Shown here: positions 36,223-45,813 of the stretch, piece by piece | Layout of the letters: each line of letters starts with the position of its first letter | Numbering within the stretch: position 1 is the stretch's first letter | Origin: G963663315 sp965208975 | Lineage (GTDB): Bacteria > Pseudomonadota > Gammaproteobacteria > Arenicellales > Poriferihabitantaceae | NCBI GenBank assembly: GCA_965208975.1 | Contig: CBDBQH010000001.1 | Coordinates: forward strand, 310,001-374,000 | Direction of reading: 5' to 3' | DNA: 64,000 nt | The notes under the pieces: generated by a model | Seen by the model: the letters and a program-made list of their open reading frames with translations, nothing else | Database searches by the model: none | Told to the model about the DNA's origin: nothing | Made by a program: the position numbers and the translations under genes

Positions 36223-39200
36223 TTAAACTGACCCAGTTCGCTGACAAGAACCGAAAGCATGGAAATGTCAATTTCGGTTTCCTTTTTCAGGTCTTCTGTC
36301 ATTGCTTTCAGTTTACTGATCTTGCCCCGGTTTTTTTCCTGCCAGTCCAGTAACGCTTTCTTCGGGTTATCCGTGGTGGATTGTCCACTGATGATTGAAA
36401 CAATATCCGACTGGTGGTTTCGCAGGTCGGTGGACAGGCTGAACCTGGATCGCTCGTGCCAGATATTGTCGATTTTCAGGGTTGAAATTCTATTTTGCAG
36501 CCAGGACAGGCTCAGGTTGTGAATCATTCCAAAGTAGATTTGGCCGATGAATTCCACTGATTGCCTGGATTTTAGCGCGATCTGTATGATGTCAAAGCCG
36601 TTACCCAGAGTCACGCGAGCCGCAATCTGGTGGGCCAGGTCCTCGGGCAGTCCTTTTTCAATCAGATTGCGGAGACTGATCCGGTATCGGTTGTCCTTGC
36701 TGCCGGCCACTGATGCGGCATTGTCTGTCAGCGTGTTGAAGCCGTTCTTGAAGCGATTGACCAGAGAGTCAATATCTGTTGATGACGATGTGTTTCTCAG
36801 CAACCAGATTACTGAAGATTCAATAGCATACATCAGGTAGTTAAAACACTGCATCTGTATGTCGGTGTCAATCTGATTATCCAGGTTGTGGATTTCTGTG
36901 AATAGTCGCCGGGTGTCGGTGATGTCCCTGACCGCAATATAACAGGCGGCAATCCGGTCGGGCGGGGCGCCGGTCAGGTCGGCCAGTTTCAAATGGAACG
37001 TGATGCCCATGGCGCCGACCAGATCATTGGTGATTTGTGTGGAAATAATTTCCCGTTTGAGTCGGTGTTGCTGGATTTGGCTTCGATACCTTTCGCTTAA
37101 CAACGCGGGAAAGTATTGTGTGATCTCGCTCTCAAGATAAGCCGTGTCCGGTAAATCCGAATCAAGCAGGGTCTGGTAAAGGTCCATTTTGCTGTAGGAT
37201 AACAGTACCGCGAGTTCTGGTCGGGTGAGGTAGCTTCCGGTTTCAAAACGGCTGTTCAAGGTGGTCTCATCGGGAAGAAACTCAAGCGCCCGGTTCAATA
37301 GTCCCTTATCCTCCAGCGCCTGGATCGCTCGTATCTGTTCCGGCATGAGTCCTGCCCGGAAGGAGGTTTCCAGACTTAATATCTGCGTTTGCAGGTAGTT
37401 GTTCGCCAACACCAGTTCAGCGACCATGTCTTCCATTTCTGCAAGCAGGGTATTACGCTGCGACACGGTGAGATTGCCTTTTTGCATTTCCGCGTTCAAC
37501 AGGATTTTTATGTTTACTTCATGGTCGGACGTGTCCACGCCGGCCGAGTTGTCGATTGCGTCGGTGTAGCATAATCCGCCATTGAGACTGAATTCTATTC
37601 TGGCCAGCTGGGTCATACCCAGATTGCCACCTTCACCAATGACCTTGCAACGCAGATCGGAAGCGTCTACGCGCAGGCTGTCATTATTCCTGTCCTGGGC
37701 GTCACCGCGCGATTCAGATGAGGATTTGATATAGGTGCCGATCCCCCCGTTCCATAATAATTCGACTTCGGCTTTCAACATCAGGTTGATCAAATCATCG
37801 GGTGTCCAGGAGTCACGGGTTGCGCCCAATGCTTTTTTTGCCTGAGCGGACAGGGTGATTGATTTCTCACTTCTGGAAAATACCCCGCCCCCCGTCGAGA
37901 TCAGGATCTGTTCATAATCAGCCCAGGATGAGCGGGGTAATTCAAACAATCGTCTGCGCTCCCGGTAACTGGATTCGGGGTCGGGATCGGGGTCAATGAA
38001 TATGTGTTGATGGTTAAACGCCGCAACCAGTCTGATTTGTTTCGACAGCAACATGCCGTTGCCGAACACATCACCGGCCATATCGCCGATACCGATCACC
38101 GTAAAAGGGCTGGATTGAATATCCTTGCCCATTTCCCGAAAATGTCTTTTTACCGATTCCCAGGCTCCCCTTGCGGTAATTCCCATTTTTTTGTGGTCAT
38201 ATCCCGCTGACCCGCCAGAAGCGAACGCATCGCCAAGCCAGAAACCGTATTCTTCGGAAATTTCGTTGGCAATATCAGAAAATGTGGCGGTTCCCTTGTC
38301 GGCTGCCACGACAAGATAAGGGTCATCGCCATCCAGCCGAACTACATGGTCAGGTGGAATAATCTCCGTCCCGGCCAGATTGTCGGTAACATCAAGCAGG
38401 CTTTTGATGAATATCCTGTAGCAACTGATCACTTCTTGCAGGGTTTCCCCAGGTTCCGCCTTTTGCAGCTGTTTGGCGACAAATCCACCTTTGGAGCCGA
38501 CCGGCACAATCACCGCGTTTTTTACTCGCTGCGCTTTCACCAGGCCGAGAACTTCCGTTCTGAAATCTTCCGGGCGTTCGGACCAGCGCAGGCCGCCGCG
38601 CGCCACTTTACCGCCACGCAGATGCACTCCTTCGACCCTGGGCGAGTAGACGAATATCTCGTATTCAGGAGCCGGTTCGGGGATGCGGGGAATAGTGCGG
38701 GAACTCAGTTTGAATGAAATATAGCTTTTGGGTTCGCCGTTCTCAGCGGGCTGGAAGTAGTTGGTTCTTCGGGTTGCGGCGACCACATCGAGTAGCGCGC
38801 GGATGATTCGCTCCTCGTCCAGTGTGCTGACTTTTTTCAGCAGTCTGTTGATTTGAGCGTTCAGGTTTTCCGGGTTCTCATTTGCGGAGCGAGCATGGTC
38901 GGGGCTGAATTTCTCTTTGAACAGCCGGGTGATACAGATGATTAGTTGAGGATTATGGATTAGCGCGTCAATAATGTAGTGTTCGCTGTATCTCAATCTG
39001 ATTTGTTTCAGATAGCGGTAATATGCGCGAATCATGCTGATTTCACGCCAGCTCAATCCGGCCAGCAGGGTTAGCTGATTGAATCCGTCGTTTTCTGCAC
39101 GGCCGCTCCAGCATTGAATGAATGCAGATTCGAAGAGCCCGCTATTGTTTTTTAGATCAAATTCGACTTGATCCATTCTCGAAATGTCGAAATCCAGTAT

Positions 39201-41066
39201 CCTGAACTCTTCTCCACTGGCTTTGTGGATTCGATAGGGGCGCCCGCTGTGTATGATGATTCCCATGTTTTCAAGAATAGGCAGGATATCCGACAGGGCG
39301 GTGGCGCTTTGACGGGAATACAGTTTGAAACTGGCTCGTTTCCGGTCATTTATATCGGCCTCTTGTCGTGTTACCGGAGTCAGGGTAGCCTGAATGCCAT
39401 CTTCGGGAATCTGCGCCAGTATCTGTATGTCAAGAACAGCTTGATTGATCGGGAAATCGTATTGATAGGCGCTGGAAAATCCGTCACGATAATCCTCCAG
39501 GCAGGCCATCGCCCGGACCGGATCAAACCGGGTTTTCAGGCTTTCAAACAACTTGTCGTTCCAGCCCCTGGCCAGATGCTGGACTTCCTTTTCCAGGGTC
39601 TGCTGGTCAACAGGCAGCCCGGGCGCTGTCTGATCTTCAGGGTTGGTATGCAGAATAAAATGAATCCGGGTCAAAATGGAGGTCGAGAAATAGACGTCGA
39701 ATTCGACTTCCTGTGCATTTATCTGTTCGGTCAGGTAATTCTGTATGGTTGTTCTTAATCCCGTATCGAATAAATCCTTCGGCACGTATACGAGGCAGGA
39801 ATAAAAATGACCGCAGATATTCTTGTGGATATGTAACCGGGTCTTTCTTCTTTCCTGATTCAGCAGCGTCATTCCCAGAGAATAGAGTTGCTTTAATTCC
39901 ATGTGAAACAGCTTGTCTCTTGGCAGTGTTTCAAGAATGTTTCGTAGCTCTTTGTAGGAGTATCCATTTTCACGCAATGTGCTGGTGGCCAGGACATAAC
40001 TCGCCTTTTTGCGTATATGCGGGATATCGGAGGTGGGCAGAACCGCGGTGGAGCCGGCAAGAAACCCCAGAAAGCAGCTGATTCGCAGGCTTGATACCGG
40101 GTTGTTGGAATCGGGGGAGGCTGATTCCTGTTTGACCAGGATACAATCCATGTGGCGGTCCCTGTGGATGTTCGCCCGCCCCCGTGTTTTTGTGAATACC
40201 ACCGGAGAATCCTCATGGAATGCGACAGGTGGCAGAGCGCCTTTTATCAGGTCATCCCCATCTTGCCGGGCGGTGCGCAGGACGCCAAGCGGTGAAGACA
40301 GGTCCAGCTCAAATCTGCCGGACTCTCCTGAGGCAGACCATTCAAGCTCGCAAAACCCGAGAAACAGGAAATGATCTGCGGTCATCCACTGGAAAAAATC
40401 GGGATACTCGGAAAATTCCAGACCTGGCCGGATTGATTTCAGCGCCTCGGCTTTCTCGAGAACCCGCGTTTTCATCGCTGGCCAGTCTTCGACTACAGTT
40501 TTTACATTGCACAGTGTTCTGTCCAGCAGCTGTGCAATTTCCTGATGTTCAGTCTCGGCAATATAATCCACCAGGAACTGGATAAACGATTCAGTACGAA
40601 CTTCATCGGATTTTTCGTTTTTCCCCTCGTCCGGGAGCTGACTGGAACTGTATCTGCTGTATCCGGTTGCCATGTTCTCACAGCGGTTGACCCGAAATAC
40701 GGGGTGTATCGTTCGATGTGGTGTTTTTCCCAGCCTGTTCAAGCAGATACACAGGGAGTTGATCATGAATGGGGAGTCGTCCGCTATGATATAGATAATC
40801 GTTTGCGCCGGTTCATTCTTCATCCGGTTGCCATCGGCGCTACTGAAATTCTGCAGCCGGACAATGGTTTCTCCGGGCTTGCGAACTTCCCCTGATTGCT
40901 GATGCGCTAGCGCCAGGCTTCTGAAATGCGAGGCCTTTTCTGTGCAATAGTCCTGGCCGGAAAGGCGGTGATAATAGGCTCTCAGGTACTCAATCTCCAA
41001 CGTGGGTGGCGGCGGGCCGGATTCGTTCAAGGTCGAAATCAGGGATTCGGTAACGGCATTTTCCAT
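36219..41066 (-). CDS. gdhB: NAD-specific glutamate dehydrogenase, large (GDH-180) type
   Basis: Oxidative deamination of glutamate to 2-oxoglutarate and ammonia. At about 1615 residues it belongs to the giant class described in Streptomyces and Pseudomonas (GdhB about 1620). The catalytic core has LRWSERPEDFRTEVLGLVKA read in parts, the VGSKGGFV nucleotide/substrate loop, and VIGIGDMAGDVFGNGML. N-terminal ACT-like regions precede it. ATG 41066 is chosen because an AGGACA ribosome site precedes it and MENAVTESLISTL begins the conserved part; an in-frame start at 41165 adds 33 implausible residues. Its stop codon overlaps the first gene of the island. Confidence 0.95.
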   Translation of the reverse strand: MENAVTESLISTLNESGPPPPTLEIEYLRAYYHRLSGQDYCTEKASHFRSLALAHQQSGEVRKPGETIVRLQNFSSADGNRMKNEPAQTIIYIIADDSPFMINSLCICLNRLGKTPHRTIHPVFRVNRCENMATGYSRYSSSQLPDEGKNEKSDEVRTESFIQFLVDYIAETEHQEIAQLLDRTLCNVKTVVEDWPAMKTRVLEKAEALKSIRPGLEFSEYPDFFQWMTADHFLFLGFCELEWSASGESGRFELDLSSPLGVLRTARQDGDDLIKGALPPVAFHEDSPVVFTKTRGRANIHRDRHMDCILVKQESASPDSNNPVSSLRISCFLGFLAGSTAVLPTSDIPHIRKKASYVLATSTLRENGYSYKELRNILETLPRDKLFHMELKQLYSLGMTLLNQERRKTRLHIHKNICGHFYSCLVYVPKDLFDTGLRTTIQNYLTEQINAQEVEFDVYFSTSILTRIHFILHTNPEDQTAPGLPVDQQTLEKEVQHLARGWNDKLFESLKTRFDPVRAMACLEDYRDGFSSAYQYDFPINQAVLDIQILAQIPEDGIQATLTPVTRQEADINDRKRASFKLYSRQSATALSDILPILENMGIIIHSGRPYRIHKASGEEFRILDFDISRMDQVEFDLKNNSGLFESAFIQCWSGRAENDGFNQLTLLAGLSWREISMIRAYYRYLKQIRLRYSEHYIIDALIHNPQLIICITRLFKEKFSPDHARSANENPENLNAQINRLLKKVSTLDEERIIRALLDVVAATRRTNYFQPAENGEPKSYISFKLSSRTIPRIPEPAPEYEIFVYSPRVEGVHLRGGKVARGGLRWSERPEDFRTEVLGLVKAQRVKNAVIVPVGSKGGFVAKQLQKAEPGETLQEVISCYRIFIKSLLDVTDNLAGTEIIPPDHVVRLDGDDPYLVVAADKGTATFSDIANEISEEYGFWLGDAFASGGSAGYDHKKMGITARGAWESVKRHFREMGKDIQSSPFTVIGIGDMAGDVFGNGMLLSKQIRLVAAFNHQHIFIDPDPDPESSYRERRRLFELPRSSWADYEQILISTGGGVFSRSEKSITLSAQAKKALGATRDSWTPDDLINLMLKAEVELLWNGGIGTYIKSSSESRGDAQDRNNDSLRVDASDLRCKVIGEGGNLGMTQLARIEFSLNGGLCYTDAIDNSAGVDTSDHEVNIKILLNAEMQKGNLTVSQRNTLLAEMEDMVAELVLANNYLQTQILSLETSFRAGLMPEQIRAIQALEDKGLLNRALEFLPDETTLNSRFETGSYLTRPELAVLLSYSKMDLYQTLLDSDLPDTAYLESEITQYFPALLSERYRSQIQQHRLKREIISTQITNDLVGAMGITFHLKLADLTGAPPDRIAACYIAVRDITDTRRLFTEIHNLDNQIDTDIQMQCFNYLMYAIESSVIWLLRNTSSSTDIDSLVNRFKNGFNTLTDNAASVAGSKDNRYRISLRNLIEKGLPEDLAHQIAARVTLGNGFDIIQIALKSRQSVEFIGQIYFGMIHNLSLSWLQNRISTLKIDNIWHERSRFSLSTDLRNHQSDIVSIISGQSTTDNPKKALLDWQEKNRGKISKLKAMTEDLKKETEIDISMLSVLVSELGQFK

Positions 41067-41222
41067 TTTTGTTGTCCTGAAAGTGGTCGTTAGACATATT
41101 AGCCAGATTGGAATGATTTGCCAATCATAAGTTGTTCTTGTTTTCAGCTCGGAATCATCGGACAATCAGTGGCCGGGCGTGATACGCCGGAAATATTCAC
41201 TTTAAGGTCCACCTTGCTGATT

Positions 41223-42020
41223 ATGAATCTTCTTGTCTTTGATATAGAAACCGTCCCCGATGTCAAAAGCGGTCGCCGCTTGTATCAATTAAAGGATTTG
41301 TCCGATGACGATGTGGCCAAAGCGATGTCAAGCAAACAGGCGCAAAAAACCGGCAGGTCGGATTTCCTGCCCCTTCATCTGCATCGGGTTGTGGCTATTT
41401 CGACTCTGTTATGCACTCCAAAATCCATCAGGGTCTGGTCGCTGGGGTCATCGGACTCGTCAGAGAAAGAAATGATCACCCGGTTTTTTGACGGTATCGG
41501 ACGCTATTCACCCACCCTGGTCAGCTGGAACGGGTGCGGCTTTGATTTGCCGGTATTACATTACCGCTCGTTGCTGCACGGGGTTGACGCGAGCCGCTAT
41601 TGGGAAACCGGAGAGAGTGAACGTGAATTCCGGTTCAATAATTACCTGAGCCGATACCATTGGCGGCATATTGATCTGATGGATATTCTGGCGGGATTCA
41701 ATTTACGGGCCGCGGCGCCGCTGGAATCAATCGCAATCATGCTGGGTTTTCCGGGAAAACTCGGAATGGGCGGCGACCAGGTGTGGGAAGTTTTCCAACA
41801 TGGCGGGGTCGACAGGATACGGAACTATTGCGAGATCGATGTCCTGAACACATTTTTAGTGTATTTGCGTTGGGAGTTGACTCGGGGAACCCTGACCGAG
41901 GACCGCTATCATGGCGAATGTGACCGGCTGCGGGCATTCTTGAAAGAATCGGGTGATCAGCATTTCTGTGAGTTTCTGGCCGCCTGGGAAGCGGAACCGT
42001 CGGATATCGCCGTTCCCTGA
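41223..42020 (+). CDS. PolB-like 3'-5' exonuclease (DEDD family)
   Basis: A 265-residue predicted 3'-5' exonuclease related to the proofreading domain of DNA polymerase B. DEDD motifs: Exo I FDIETVPD at the N-terminus, Exo II around SWNGCGFDLPVLHYRS, and Exo III near YCEIDVLNTFLVYLRW. ATG 41223 starts directly at the conserved strand; an earlier in-frame ATG at 41118 would enter the divergent gdhB region. It is transcribed away from gdhB and converges on rne with a 12-bp gap. Substrate and role are unknown. Confidence 0.85.
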   Translation: MNLLVFDIETVPDVKSGRRLYQLKDLSDDDVAKAMSSKQAQKTGRSDFLPLHLHRVVAISTLLCTPKSIRVWSLGSSDSSEKEMITRFFDGIGRYSPTLVSWNGCGFDLPVLHYRSLLHGVDASRYWETGESEREFRFNNYLSRYHWRHIDLMDILAGFNLRAAAPLESIAIMLGFPGKLGMGGDQVWEVFQHGGVDRIRNYCEIDVLNTFLVYLRWELTRGTLTEDRYHGECDRLRAFLKESGDQHFCEFLAAWEAEPSDIAVP

Positions 42021-42032
42021 ACCGTCCAACAT

Positions 42033-44210
42033 TCAGTCCTTGCGGTTGCCGATGTCGTCCGGGAGGTCGGCGGGGATGTCTCCCTGTGTGATGATTGGAC
42101 CGGGATGAGTCGGTTGCTCTGTTCGTTTTCGTCCACGGTTGCCGCTGGATGAGGCGAGCGAACCTGGACGCGGCTTGCTGGTTCTGGGTCGGGGGGGGCG
42201 CTTCTGGCTCGCTGATGCGGACGGCGCCCCGGCCGCGGTTGCGGAATCGCTCCGGGCGGCCGCGCCAGGCTTTCTTGCTCGCGGATTTTTCGGTTGCGGC
42301 CTTGCGTTGCCGCGTGGATGGCGGCTGTTCCTGTCCGCTCGTTTCTCACGATTATCTTCGCTTTTTCCCGCATCTTTGGTTCGACTCCGGCTTTTGTCTC
42401 TTCCCCGGCTGCCGGAGCGGGTATTTCTGGTCTGTTTTTGCGCTTCGACTTCCCCCTGTTTGTCGGTGGGTTCGGCGGTCCGGCTTTCTTCCCCGTTCTC
42501 TTCCTTGCCGAACAGGGAGCGAATCAGGCGAGGAAATAATCCGGGTTTGTCCTGCTCCGGCTTTGCTTGTGTGGTGGCGGCAGGTGGTTCGAAAGGTGGA
42601 GGCGAAACCTGATCCAGCTGCACATGGGGCTCTGTTGATTGCATGGTCTTGGTCCTGTTCAAGGGGGTTTTGTTTTTATTTTTAACACTCATTTTTTGCT
42701 GGAAACTGGCTATATCCGTCAACTTATCCAGCTCATCGGACTTCAGTCGCTTGATCTGGAACTGTGGACTACTGAGTTCGGCGGTCGGGACGATAATGAC
42801 GCGGGAAGCCAGCCTTGCTTCGAGTTGATACAGTTCATGGCGCTTTTCATTCAACAGGTAAGTCGACATATCCAGCGGCAAAAATACCTGAATCGCTTCA
42901 GTATTCTCCTTGAGCGCTTCATCCTCTATGAGGCGGAGCAGATTCAACGATGCCGACACCACGTTGCGGATAGTGCCCGTCCCGTCGCATCTCGGACAGA
43001 CCTGATAGTTCGTGTCACTGATTGAGGCGCGTAGTCTTTGTCGAGACATTTCAAGTAACCCGAAACGGGATATATGTCCAACCTGAACTCGCGCCCGGTC
43101 TGCCTTCAAGGCTCCCTTCAGTCTGCTTTCCACCATTCTCTGGTTTTTGCTGATCGACATGTCAATCAGATCAATCACGACCAGGCCGCCTATATCCCGA
43201 AGCCGAAGCTGGCGGGCAATTTCCTCAACCGCTTCGAGATTGGTATTCAGCGCGGTTTCCTCGATATCCGCTCCTTTGGTGGCCCGCGCCGAGTTTACAT
43301 CTATAGAAATCAACGCCTCCGTATGGTCAATGGAAAGTGTTCCCCCGGAAGGCAGGGTGACCATACGATTAAAGGCGGAATCAATTTGTCCGTCAATCTG
43401 GTATCGGGAAAAAAGCGGGACACTGTCCTCGTACAGTTTGAGTTTCTTCAGGTTGTGGGGCATGACCTGGGTAATGAAGCGTTCTGCTCGCTCGTGGATT
43501 TCCTTGTCATCGACAATGACCTCGGCAATGTCGCCAGATAAATGATCCCGTATCGAACGAACGATCAGGTTGCCCTCCTGATAGATCAGAAAGGGAGCTT
43601 TGGCATTCGAGGACGCCTGCTCGATGTTTTCCCAAAGACTGACCAGAAAATTCAGATCCCATTGCAATTCTTCCTGGCTTCTGCCGATCCCTTCTGTCCT
43701 GGCGATCAGTGAGTGTTGGTCACTCAGGTCGAGCCGGGATATTATTTCCCGTAACCCGGTGCGTTCTTCTCCGGTGATTCTTCTTGAAATCCCTCCGCCT
43801 TTCGGGTTGTTGGGCATGAATACCAGAAATCGCCCGGCCAGACTGACGAATGTAGTCAGCGCCGCCCCTTTTGTGCTCCGTTCGTCCTTATCAACCTGAA
43901 CGATCATCTTCTGTCCTTCCCGAATCACAGAATCAATCTTGATGTCGGCAATCTGGGTTCTGGAATCATAGTTGTTGAAGTATCCTCGATAAATTTCCTT
44001 GAGCGGGAGGAATCCTTGTCTTTCCGAGCCGTAATCCACAAAGCAGGCTTCAAGGCTTGGTTCCACTTTTGTAATGATAGCCTTGTAAATATTCCCTTTC
44101 TTTTCTGTCCTGATTGCCGCTTCCATATCAAGATCAACCAGCTTTTGTCCATCAACAATGGCAACCCGAAGCTCTTCCGCGTGGGTCGCGTTAAATAACA
44201 TTTTTTTCAT
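42033..44210 (-). CDS. rne: Ribonuclease E
   Basis: Essential endoribonuclease for mRNA decay and tRNA/rRNA processing. The catalytic half matches E. coli: MKKMLFNAT, the S1 domain KAIITKVEPSLEACFVDYG, GISRRITGEER, active-site Asp in SIDVNSARATKG and again in GGLVVIDLIDM, and the zinc link CPRCDGTG. The C-terminal 200 residues are Arg/Lys/Pro-rich and disordered, with an amphipathic GLFPRLIRSLFGKEE that resembles the membrane-anchor segment, so this is RNase E rather than RNase G; I see no clear degradosome-partner motifs. At 725 residues it is shorter than E. coli Rne (1061). ATG 44210 replaces an in-frame start seven codons upstream. Confidence 0.93.
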   Translation of the reverse strand: MKKMLFNATHAEELRVAIVDGQKLVDLDMEAAIRTEKKGNIYKAIITKVEPSLEACFVDYGSERQGFLPLKEIYRGYFNNYDSRTQIADIKIDSVIREGQKMIVQVDKDERSTKGAALTTFVSLAGRFLVFMPNNPKGGGISRRITGEERTGLREIISRLDLSDQHSLIARTEGIGRSQEELQWDLNFLVSLWENIEQASSNAKAPFLIYQEGNLIVRSIRDHLSGDIAEVIVDDKEIHERAERFITQVMPHNLKKLKLYEDSVPLFSRYQIDGQIDSAFNRMVTLPSGGTLSIDHTEALISIDVNSARATKGADIEETALNTNLEAVEEIARQLRLRDIGGLVVIDLIDMSISKNQRMVESRLKGALKADRARVQVGHISRFGLLEMSRQRLRASISDTNYQVCPRCDGTGTIRNVVSASLNLLRLIEDEALKENTEAIQVFLPLDMSTYLLNEKRHELYQLEARLASRVIIVPTAELSSPQFQIKRLKSDELDKLTDIASFQQKMSVKNKNKTPLNRTKTMQSTEPHVQLDQVSPPPFEPPAATTQAKPEQDKPGLFPRLIRSLFGKEENGEESRTAEPTDKQGEVEAQKQTRNTRSGSRGRDKSRSRTKDAGKSEDNREKRADRNSRHPRGNARPQPKNPRARKPGAAARSDSATAAGAPSASASQKRPPRPRTSKPRPGSLASSSGNRGRKRTEQPTHPGPIITQGDIPADLPDDIGNRKD

Positions 44211-44946
44211 TAAAATATCCCGATGTCTCAAGGATACAGGAACTGTACCCGCACGACATCCAATACCCCCGTTCCATTGCAGAAACGGGGAAACTCAAAT
44301 ATGGGATGGCCCCGACAAATTGGATCAGAGCAGAAAAGAAGAGGAGGCAGGCGGTGCGAAATTGAGCGACACGACCCGGTCCGGTCGTGTCTGGCCGCTT
44401 TTCGTATTTGACTTGATCAAGTCTGAATCAATCATTCCGGCATTATCTGATGTTAGTCAACTTCATCGTTCACGTTCAATATCTGATTTTCCCGGGCTGA
44501 TCGGGCCAGAAGCCGGTGCAAGTCTCGGATGTGTCGTTGATTCCATACTTCACAATTCTTAAGGCGCCTGGCGAAAAATACTGTCTCTCTATCTGATTTC
44601 TGAAAATCGTCCAGCAATCTCATATACTGTTCAAGAGCCGGGACGAATCTGATTTTACCCTGTCTCGTTGTGAGCAGGATTGTCTGCGGTCATCACCGCC
44701 TGTGTTGGGAAACCCGTCTCAAATCCAGACTTTCAGGCTTTAGCCAAAGCCTGGAAATTTCGCTCCAAATGGTCAATTCCATGGACAGCAGGAGGGTCTC
44801 ACCTGAAATCTTTCTTCATGTCTGCCGGTTAAGGGTTTTCACCCAAATCAGTCAAGACAGGGCGAATCATAGCAGGATTGATGAACGGATACAATAGCGC
44901 GTAAATCAAGCGTGTAAATCAAGTGCGGGAAATCGCGGGAAATCAC
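44211..44946. other. Non-coding region between rne and rpmH (long rne leader)
   Basis: About 740 bp with no reading frame that I can support on either strand. The rne-proximal half is probably the rne 5' untranslated region, which is long (361 nt) and autoregulatory in E. coli; a strong hairpin lies at 44368-44391. The rpmH-proximal part has short duplicated motifs (GTAAATCAAG twice, GCGGGAAATC twice, 44903-44945). No DnaA boxes or tRNA folds were seen. Confidence 0.5.
44368..44391 (-). promoter_or_regulatory. Strong hairpin in the rne 5' leader
   Basis: GACACGACC (44368-44376) and GGTCGTGTC (44383-44391) form a perfect 9-bp stem with a 6-nt loop, about 160 nt upstream of the rne start. By analogy with E. 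coli, where leader hairpins let RNase E cleave its own mRNA, this may be a feedback element. Alternatively it could stop transcription; a short T-run (CTTTT) lies 7 nt downstream on the plus strand. Confidence 0.4.
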
Positions 44947-44975
44947 TTGAATTTTGTGGTCAAACAGGGTAGATT
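44947..44975 (+). promoter_or_regulatory. Probable sigma70 promoter for rpmH-rnpA
   Basis: TTGAAT (44947-44952), a 17-bp spacer, and TAGATT (44970-44975) stand 33 bp before the rpmH start. Spacing is ideal and each hexamer matches the consensus at four or more positions. Confidence 0.55.
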
Positions 44976-45008
44976 CCGCAACCCTCTGACGGAGATTGAA
45001 TAAATAAC

Positions 45009-45143
45009 ATGAAACGTACATTTCAACCCAGCGAAGTCAAGCGCAAGAGAACCCACGGGTTTCGCGCGCGTATGCGTACCCGGGGAGGACGCGCGATTAT
45101 CAATGCGCGCCGCGCCAAAGGACGCGCCCGTTTAAGCGCCTGA
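45009..45143 (+). CDS. rpmH: 50S ribosomal protein L34
   Basis: A 44-residue basic ribosomal protein: MKRTFQPSEVKRKRTHGFRA at the start, then RMRTRGGRAIINARRAKGRA and RLSA. This is the canonical full-length L34. A GGAG lies about 14 nt before the ATG. It is followed 12 bp later by rnpA, the universal arrangement. dnaA, its usual divergent neighbour, is not here. Confidence 0.97.
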   Translation: MKRTFQPSEVKRKRTHGFRARMRTRGGRAIINARRAKGRARLSA

Positions 45144-45155
45144 CAAGATTGACTC

Positions 45156-45545
45156 ATGTCGCTGCTTGCGGCTGGTTTCGGACGACATCAAAGATTATTG
45201 AAAGGCGCTCAGTTCAAGGCGGTTTTTGAGCGGAGGATTTCAGTTCATGGCAGGTATTTCAGCCTGCATGTCGCCACCAGCGCATTTTCACACGCCAGAC
45301 TGGGTTTGGTTGTTGCCAGGCGAGTCAGCAAAAAGGCGGTTGAACGCAATCGGCTCAAGAGACAGATCAGGGAATCGTTTCGGAGCAATCAGTTGACGCT
45401 ATCGCTTGCGGGTTGTTCGGTGGATTGTGTGGTTGTGTCCAGAACAGGCGGCGCGCAACAACCCAACCGGATATTGAAGAAAGAGCTGGATAGTTTGTGG
45501 GGTAGAGCGAGTCGAAAATGCGAAAGTTACCGGAAACAGTCGTGA
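45156..45545 (+). CDS. rnpA: Ribonuclease P protein component
   Basis: Protein cofactor of RNase P, which matures tRNA 5' ends. The RNR motif region reads ARRVSKKAVERNRLKRQIRE, and HQRLLKGAQFKAVFE opens the fold. At 129 residues it has the family length. Its 3' end overlaps yidD by 28 bp in another frame. Confidence 0.95.
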   Translation: MSLLAAGFGRHQRLLKGAQFKAVFERRISVHGRYFSLHVATSAFSHARLGLVVARRVSKKAVERNRLKRQIRESFRSNQLTLSLAGCSVDCVVVSRTGGAQQPNRILKKELDSLWGRASRKCESYRKQS

Positions 45546-45808
45546 TTGTCCTGATGCGGATTTATCAGATAGCGCTGAGTCCCTTTCTGCGGCAAAACTG
45601 CCGTTTCCAACCGACCTGTTCGAGGTATGCGATCGAGGCGGTTGAGCGGCATGGAGTGATTCGCGGCGCCTGGTTGACCGCGAGACGGCTCGGACGTTGC
45701 CATCCCTGGCATGAAGGAGGAGATGATCCGGTGCCGCAAGACAAATTGCGAGATCGCGCTGAACCGACCCATATCGCCCATGATTGTGCGAGTCAGGCTG
45801 AAAATTGA
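45518..45808 (+). CDS. yidD: Membrane protein insertion efficiency factor YidD
   Basis: Small membrane-associated protein that assists YidC. It has the conserved YQIALSPFLRQNCRFQPTCSRYA block and the GRCHPWHEGGDDPVP block, which together define the family. The 96-residue length is typical. It overlaps rnpA upstream and adjoins yidC downstream, the standard order. Confidence 0.95.
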   Translation: MRKLPETVVIVLMRIYQIALSPFLRQNCRFQPTCSRYAIEAVERHGVIRGAWLTARRLGRCHPWHEGGDDPVPQDKLRDRAEPTHIAHDCASQAEN

Positions 45809-45813
45809 ATAAC

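Noticed and set aside
42095..42685. Long plus-strand frames antisense to the 3' end of rne
   Set aside because: They reflect the GC-rich, Arg/Pro-rich low-complexity tail of RNase E read backwards.
44158..44562. 134-codon plus-strand frame over the rne start and leader
   Set aside because: No family motifs or ribosome site, and it lies antisense to rne and its leader hairpin.
44211..45008. Possible oriC next to rpmH
   Set aside because: No TTATNCACA-type DnaA boxes or AT-rich 13-mers were found, and dnaA is absent.
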